Shown: one piece after another, positions 16,997 through 18,767 of the stretch | How positions within the stretch are numbered: the first letter of the stretch is position 1 | Layout of the letters: every line of letters starts with the position of its first letter | Assembly: GCA_964370795.1 (NCBI GenBank) | Contig: CAYJME010000046.1 | Span: 1-18,767, forward strand | Reading direction: 5' to 3' | Origin: JAHFOW01 sp964370795 | GTDB lineage: Bacteria; Planctomycetota; Brocadiia; Brocadiales; Brocadiaceae | Length of the DNA: 18,767 bases | Made by a program: the position numbers and the translations under genes | Notes under the pieces: model-generated | Databases searched by the model: none | Told to the model about the DNA's origin: nothing | What the model saw: the letters and a program-made list of their open reading frames with translations, nothing else

Positions 16997-17917
16997 ATGT
17001 TGAAAATAAGACATTTAATTCCCGTTGTATGTATGCTATGTATACTATCATCGGTTTCTTACGGGAAATGGGTGTGGAATAAGGAAACGGGCTGGATGGA
17101 ACCGCCATCTGCAGCCGTTACTACCTTAGAGCAACGGTATAAATATGCGCTTTCGCTCCTCGTAGAACAGAAATATATTAGTGCAGTTAAGGAATTTGAG
17201 GCGATTGTTAAAACGGATCCTCGGTCTGAATATGCCGAGGCTTCTCAGACTAATATTGGATGGGCGTATTTTCTCAACAGCGATTATAAGAGGGCTTTAC
17301 AGGCGTATGAGAACGTCCTCCAAAAATTTCCGGGAACAAAAAGAACACGAGAGATATTAGAAAGGGAGTATCAGGTCGGTATCGCACAGATGGATACGAA
17401 TGAAGAGGCTGCCATAAAGGTCTTCGAGAAGATCATAGAAAAGCATCACCTGGGTCCCATTGCCCCGGAGGCTCAGGTGAAGATTGCAGATTGTTATTTT
17501 AAGCTTGAACAATATGAAGAAGCCCTTGATGCGTATGAAAAATTTTTGGAGAATTATCCCAAAAATGAATGGGTGCCCTATGTTCAATATCAGGTGCCCC
17601 TTACCAAAGTTTACCACGAAAAGCAGCAGGAACGTAATTATGGTCTCCTGGTGAGCGCACGGGAGGGATTTGAAGAGTATCTGGCGTCAAACCCGCATGG
17701 AGTACATGCGGAGGATGCGCAGAGAATGATCGCAGAGATACGAATTATTGAGGCAGAACGGGAGTTTAATATCGGTGAATTTTACATCAGACGTAAAAAA
17801 CCTCAATCTGCCGCTATGTATTTTGAATACGTTATCATTGAGTACCCTGGCACACTCTGGGCAGAAAGGGCTCAGGAAAGAATTGAATTTCTCAGGATGA
17901 TTGAGGCTATAAAATAG
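16997..17917 (+). CDS. TPR-repeat outer-membrane assembly protein, BamD/YfiO-like
   Basis: This is a periplasmic tetratricopeptide protein resembling BamD, the partner of BamA in inserting beta-barrel proteins. A type I signal peptide is visible (MLKIRHLIPVVCMLCILSSVSYG, cut near Gly23); there is no lipobox Cys, unlike classical BamD. About five TPR units follow: around 46-80, 83-115, 130-150, 152-190 and 240-300. The C-terminal block HAEDAQRMIAEIRIIEAERE, then FNIGEFYIRRKKPQSAAMYF, is the strongest BamD resemblance. A CpoB/YbgF-type cell-division role is the main alternative. ATG at 16997 is 22 bases after recO. It is next to lptE, another outer-membrane biogenesis gene, which supports an envelope role. 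Confidence 0.8.
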   Translation: MLKIRHLIPVVCMLCILSSVSYGKWVWNKETGWMEPPSAAVTTLEQRYKYALSLLVEQKYISAVKEFEAIVKTDPRSEYAEASQTNIGWAYFLNSDYKRALQAYENVLQKFPGTKRTREILEREYQVGIAQMDTNEEAAIKVFEKIIEKHHLGPIAPEAQVKIADCYFKLEQYEEALDAYEKFLENYPKNEWVPYVQYQVPLTKVYHEKQQERNYGLLVSAREGFEEYLASNPHGVHAEDAQRMIAEIRIIEAEREFNIGEFYIRRKKPQSAAMYFEYVIIEYPGTLWAERAQERIEFLRMIEAIK

Positions 17918-17948
17918 GGTTAAAGAGTCTGTGTAAAGGCTTACTGTC

Positions 17949-17985
17949 GTGTCATTGCGAAGGAGGAATGACTGAAGCAATCTCC
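17949..17985. repeat. GTCATTGC...GAAGCAATC repeat, copy 1
   Basis: GTCATTGCGAAGGAGGAATGACTGAAGCAATC-like unit of about 37 bases. It contains inverted GTCATT (17951-17956)/AATGAC (17967-17972) and ATTGC/GCAAT ends. A similar, more diverged unit lies at 18720-18753 on the other side of lptE. Such GTCATTGCGA...GAAGCAATC units are widely known as intergenic repeats in bacterial genomes. Confidence 0.7.
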
Positions 17986-18027
17986 TCTTTTCATTCATAA
18001 TTCGATATTCGACATTCATAAGACAAC

Positions 18028-18105
18028 TTAATAGTAGAGGAATTTTCATTTTATTTATGCGGTTTTTCTGTTGGTAGTAGAGACAAGGCACTGCCTTGTC
18101 TCTAC
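18028..18105. repeat. Leader-plus-hairpin repeat, copy 2
   Basis: The leader (18028-18067) matches 9030-9069. It is followed by a perfect hairpin: GTAGAGACAAGGCA (18077-18090), C, TGCCTTGTCTCTAC (18092-18105). Together with the repeat at 17949 it fills most of the 224-base gap before lptE. The hairpin ends directly before an ATG at 18106, which supports the later lptE start at 18142. Confidence 0.7.
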
Positions 18106-18141
18106 ATGAATAACTTGATAAATATACAAAAATATACAACT

Positions 18142-18648
18142 ATGAAATGTAAATACGCTCTGTGCATAGGTTTTGTCATGTTAACCTTGTTTTGTGTTAG
18201 CCTGGCAAGTTGCGGTTATTCCTCAAAATCATTACTCCGTACAAATGTGAGAAGTATTTATATACCAATCTTCGAAAACGATACCTTTCGGCGGGGTTAT
18301 GAGTTTGAGCTTACCAAAGCAATCCGAGACCAAATTTTGCTCAGGACGCGTCTTAACATAGTAGATAAAGATGAGGCTGATTCGATTTTGTTTGGTAAGA
18401 TTACCAGTGTTGATGAAAATGTATTGATCGAAGATACGAGGGATAATATTGTTGAAAGCCGAGTTTCGGTTGGGATAGACATTCGATGGGTTGACAAACG
18501 TACCGGAAGGGCTATTGTTGACCGGAAAAATATTATAGCTCCGGCGGAATTTATTGTTCGCAGGTTTGAGACATTGGATTCAGCCGGTGAAGAATCGTTT
18601 GTAAGAGTGGCGCAAAGTATTATTGCTGCAATGGAAGAGGATTGGTGA
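18142..18648 (+). CDS. lptE: LPS-assembly lipoprotein LptE
   Basis: LptE is the outer-membrane lipoprotein that plugs and supports the LptD barrel placing lipopolysaccharide in the outer leaflet. The ATG at 18142 gives a textbook lipoprotein signal (MKCKYALCIGFVMLTLF...) with lipobox LASC and lipidated Cys24, then CGYSS, as in the family. An earlier in-frame ATG (18106) would add 12 residues before the signal and abuts a repeat hairpin. The family blocks VRSIYIPIFENDTFRRGYEF and LTKAIRDQILLRTRLNIVD, followed by ADSILFGKITSV, are clear. The length is 168 residues. It implies LPS or a similar glycolipid. It is separated from the BamD-like gene by repeats, so it may have its own promoter. Confidence 0.87.
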   Translation: MKCKYALCIGFVMLTLFCVSLASCGYSSKSLLRTNVRSIYIPIFENDTFRRGYEFELTKAIRDQILLRTRLNIVDKDEADSILFGKITSVDENVLIEDTRDNIVESRVSVGIDIRWVDKRTGRAIVDRKNIIAPAEFIVRRFETLDSAGEESFVRVAQSIIAAMEEDW

Positions 18649-18719
18649 TGCTGCTTTTTTTAGCGTGGAAGGGGAACACACGGAATATAATGCAACAAAG
18701 CCGCAACCCAGTCCCCTTT

Positions 18720-18753
18720 GTCATTGCTACCGAAGAGAAGCAATCCTTTCTCC
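18720..18753. repeat. GTCATTGC...GAAGCAATC repeat, copy 2
   Basis: GTCATTGC (18720-18727) and GAAGCAATC (about 18737-18745) flank a shorter, diverged middle. It is related to the unit at 17949-17985. It lies 71 bases after the lptE stop, near the window edge. Confidence 0.6.
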
Positions 18754-18767
18754 ATGAGAATGCATCA

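Noticed and set aside
18077..18105. Intrinsic terminator of the BamD-like gene
   Set aside because: The stem is strong but it is followed by ATGAATAAC with no T-run, it is 160 bases past the stop, and it fits a repeat better.
17687..18139. 150-codon reverse-strand frame over the end of the BamD-like gene and the repeats
   Set aside because: It overlaps a supported gene and repeat DNA; the translated sequence has no recognisable domain.

Overview
The window comes from an AT-rich, Gram-negative bacterium. Lipoprotein signal peptides, a tripartite RND pump with an outer-membrane channel, a BamD-like protein and LptE all require a double membrane. The purA-uppS-cdsA-phoH-ybeY-recO-bamD-lptE order, the CdsA signature variant (FGG...DVID instead of HGG...DRID) and the short GC-rich palindromic repeats fit a planctomycete of the anammox (Brocadiales) type. 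That assignment is inference; no 16S gene or anammox marker is present. Two runs of exactly 10 N show that this is a draft scaffold.

Left part (1-4516), accessory: the C-terminal half of a type III restriction endonuclease (Res) lacking its helicase N-terminus; a serine beta-lactamase-fold hydrolase visibly richer in GC than its neighbours; a palindromic repeat; and a 456-residue protein of unknown function with a His-Asp-His-His motif.

Middle (4716-11387), efflux: a periplasmic adaptor lipoprotein, an RND/HAE1 inner-membrane pump (interrupted by an N gap), an unrecognised multi-spanning membrane protein, and a TolC/NodT-type outer-membrane lipoprotein. All are on the + strand. A repeat element lies between the pump and the membrane protein, so the four may not form one transcript. 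No regulator is visible.

A 447-base intergenic region (11388-11834) holds a repeat with 10-bp inverted flanks and, just before purA, an essentially consensus sigma-70 promoter (TTGACA-18-TATAAT).

Right part (11835-18648), core: purA, uppS, cdsA, phoH and ybeY overlap by a few bases one after another. They are followed by recO, a BamD-like TPR protein and lptE. This joins purine synthesis (PurA), lipid carrier and phospholipid synthesis (UppS, CdsA), rRNA/RNA processing (PhoH, YbeY), recombination repair (RecO) and outer-membrane biogenesis (BamD-like, LptE). The gaps around recO and lptE have been colonised by repeats.

At least three short repeat families occur between genes: a CCCCCTTAG hairpin family (three loci), a 40-bp leader followed by a hairpin (two loci), and a GTCATTGC...GAAGCAATC family (two loci). 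I see no rRNA, tRNA, CRISPR array or complete insertion sequence. I did not find a convincing new multi-gene system. The best unexplained items are the unknown His-rich protein, the membrane protein beside the RND pump, and the leader-plus-hairpin repeat.
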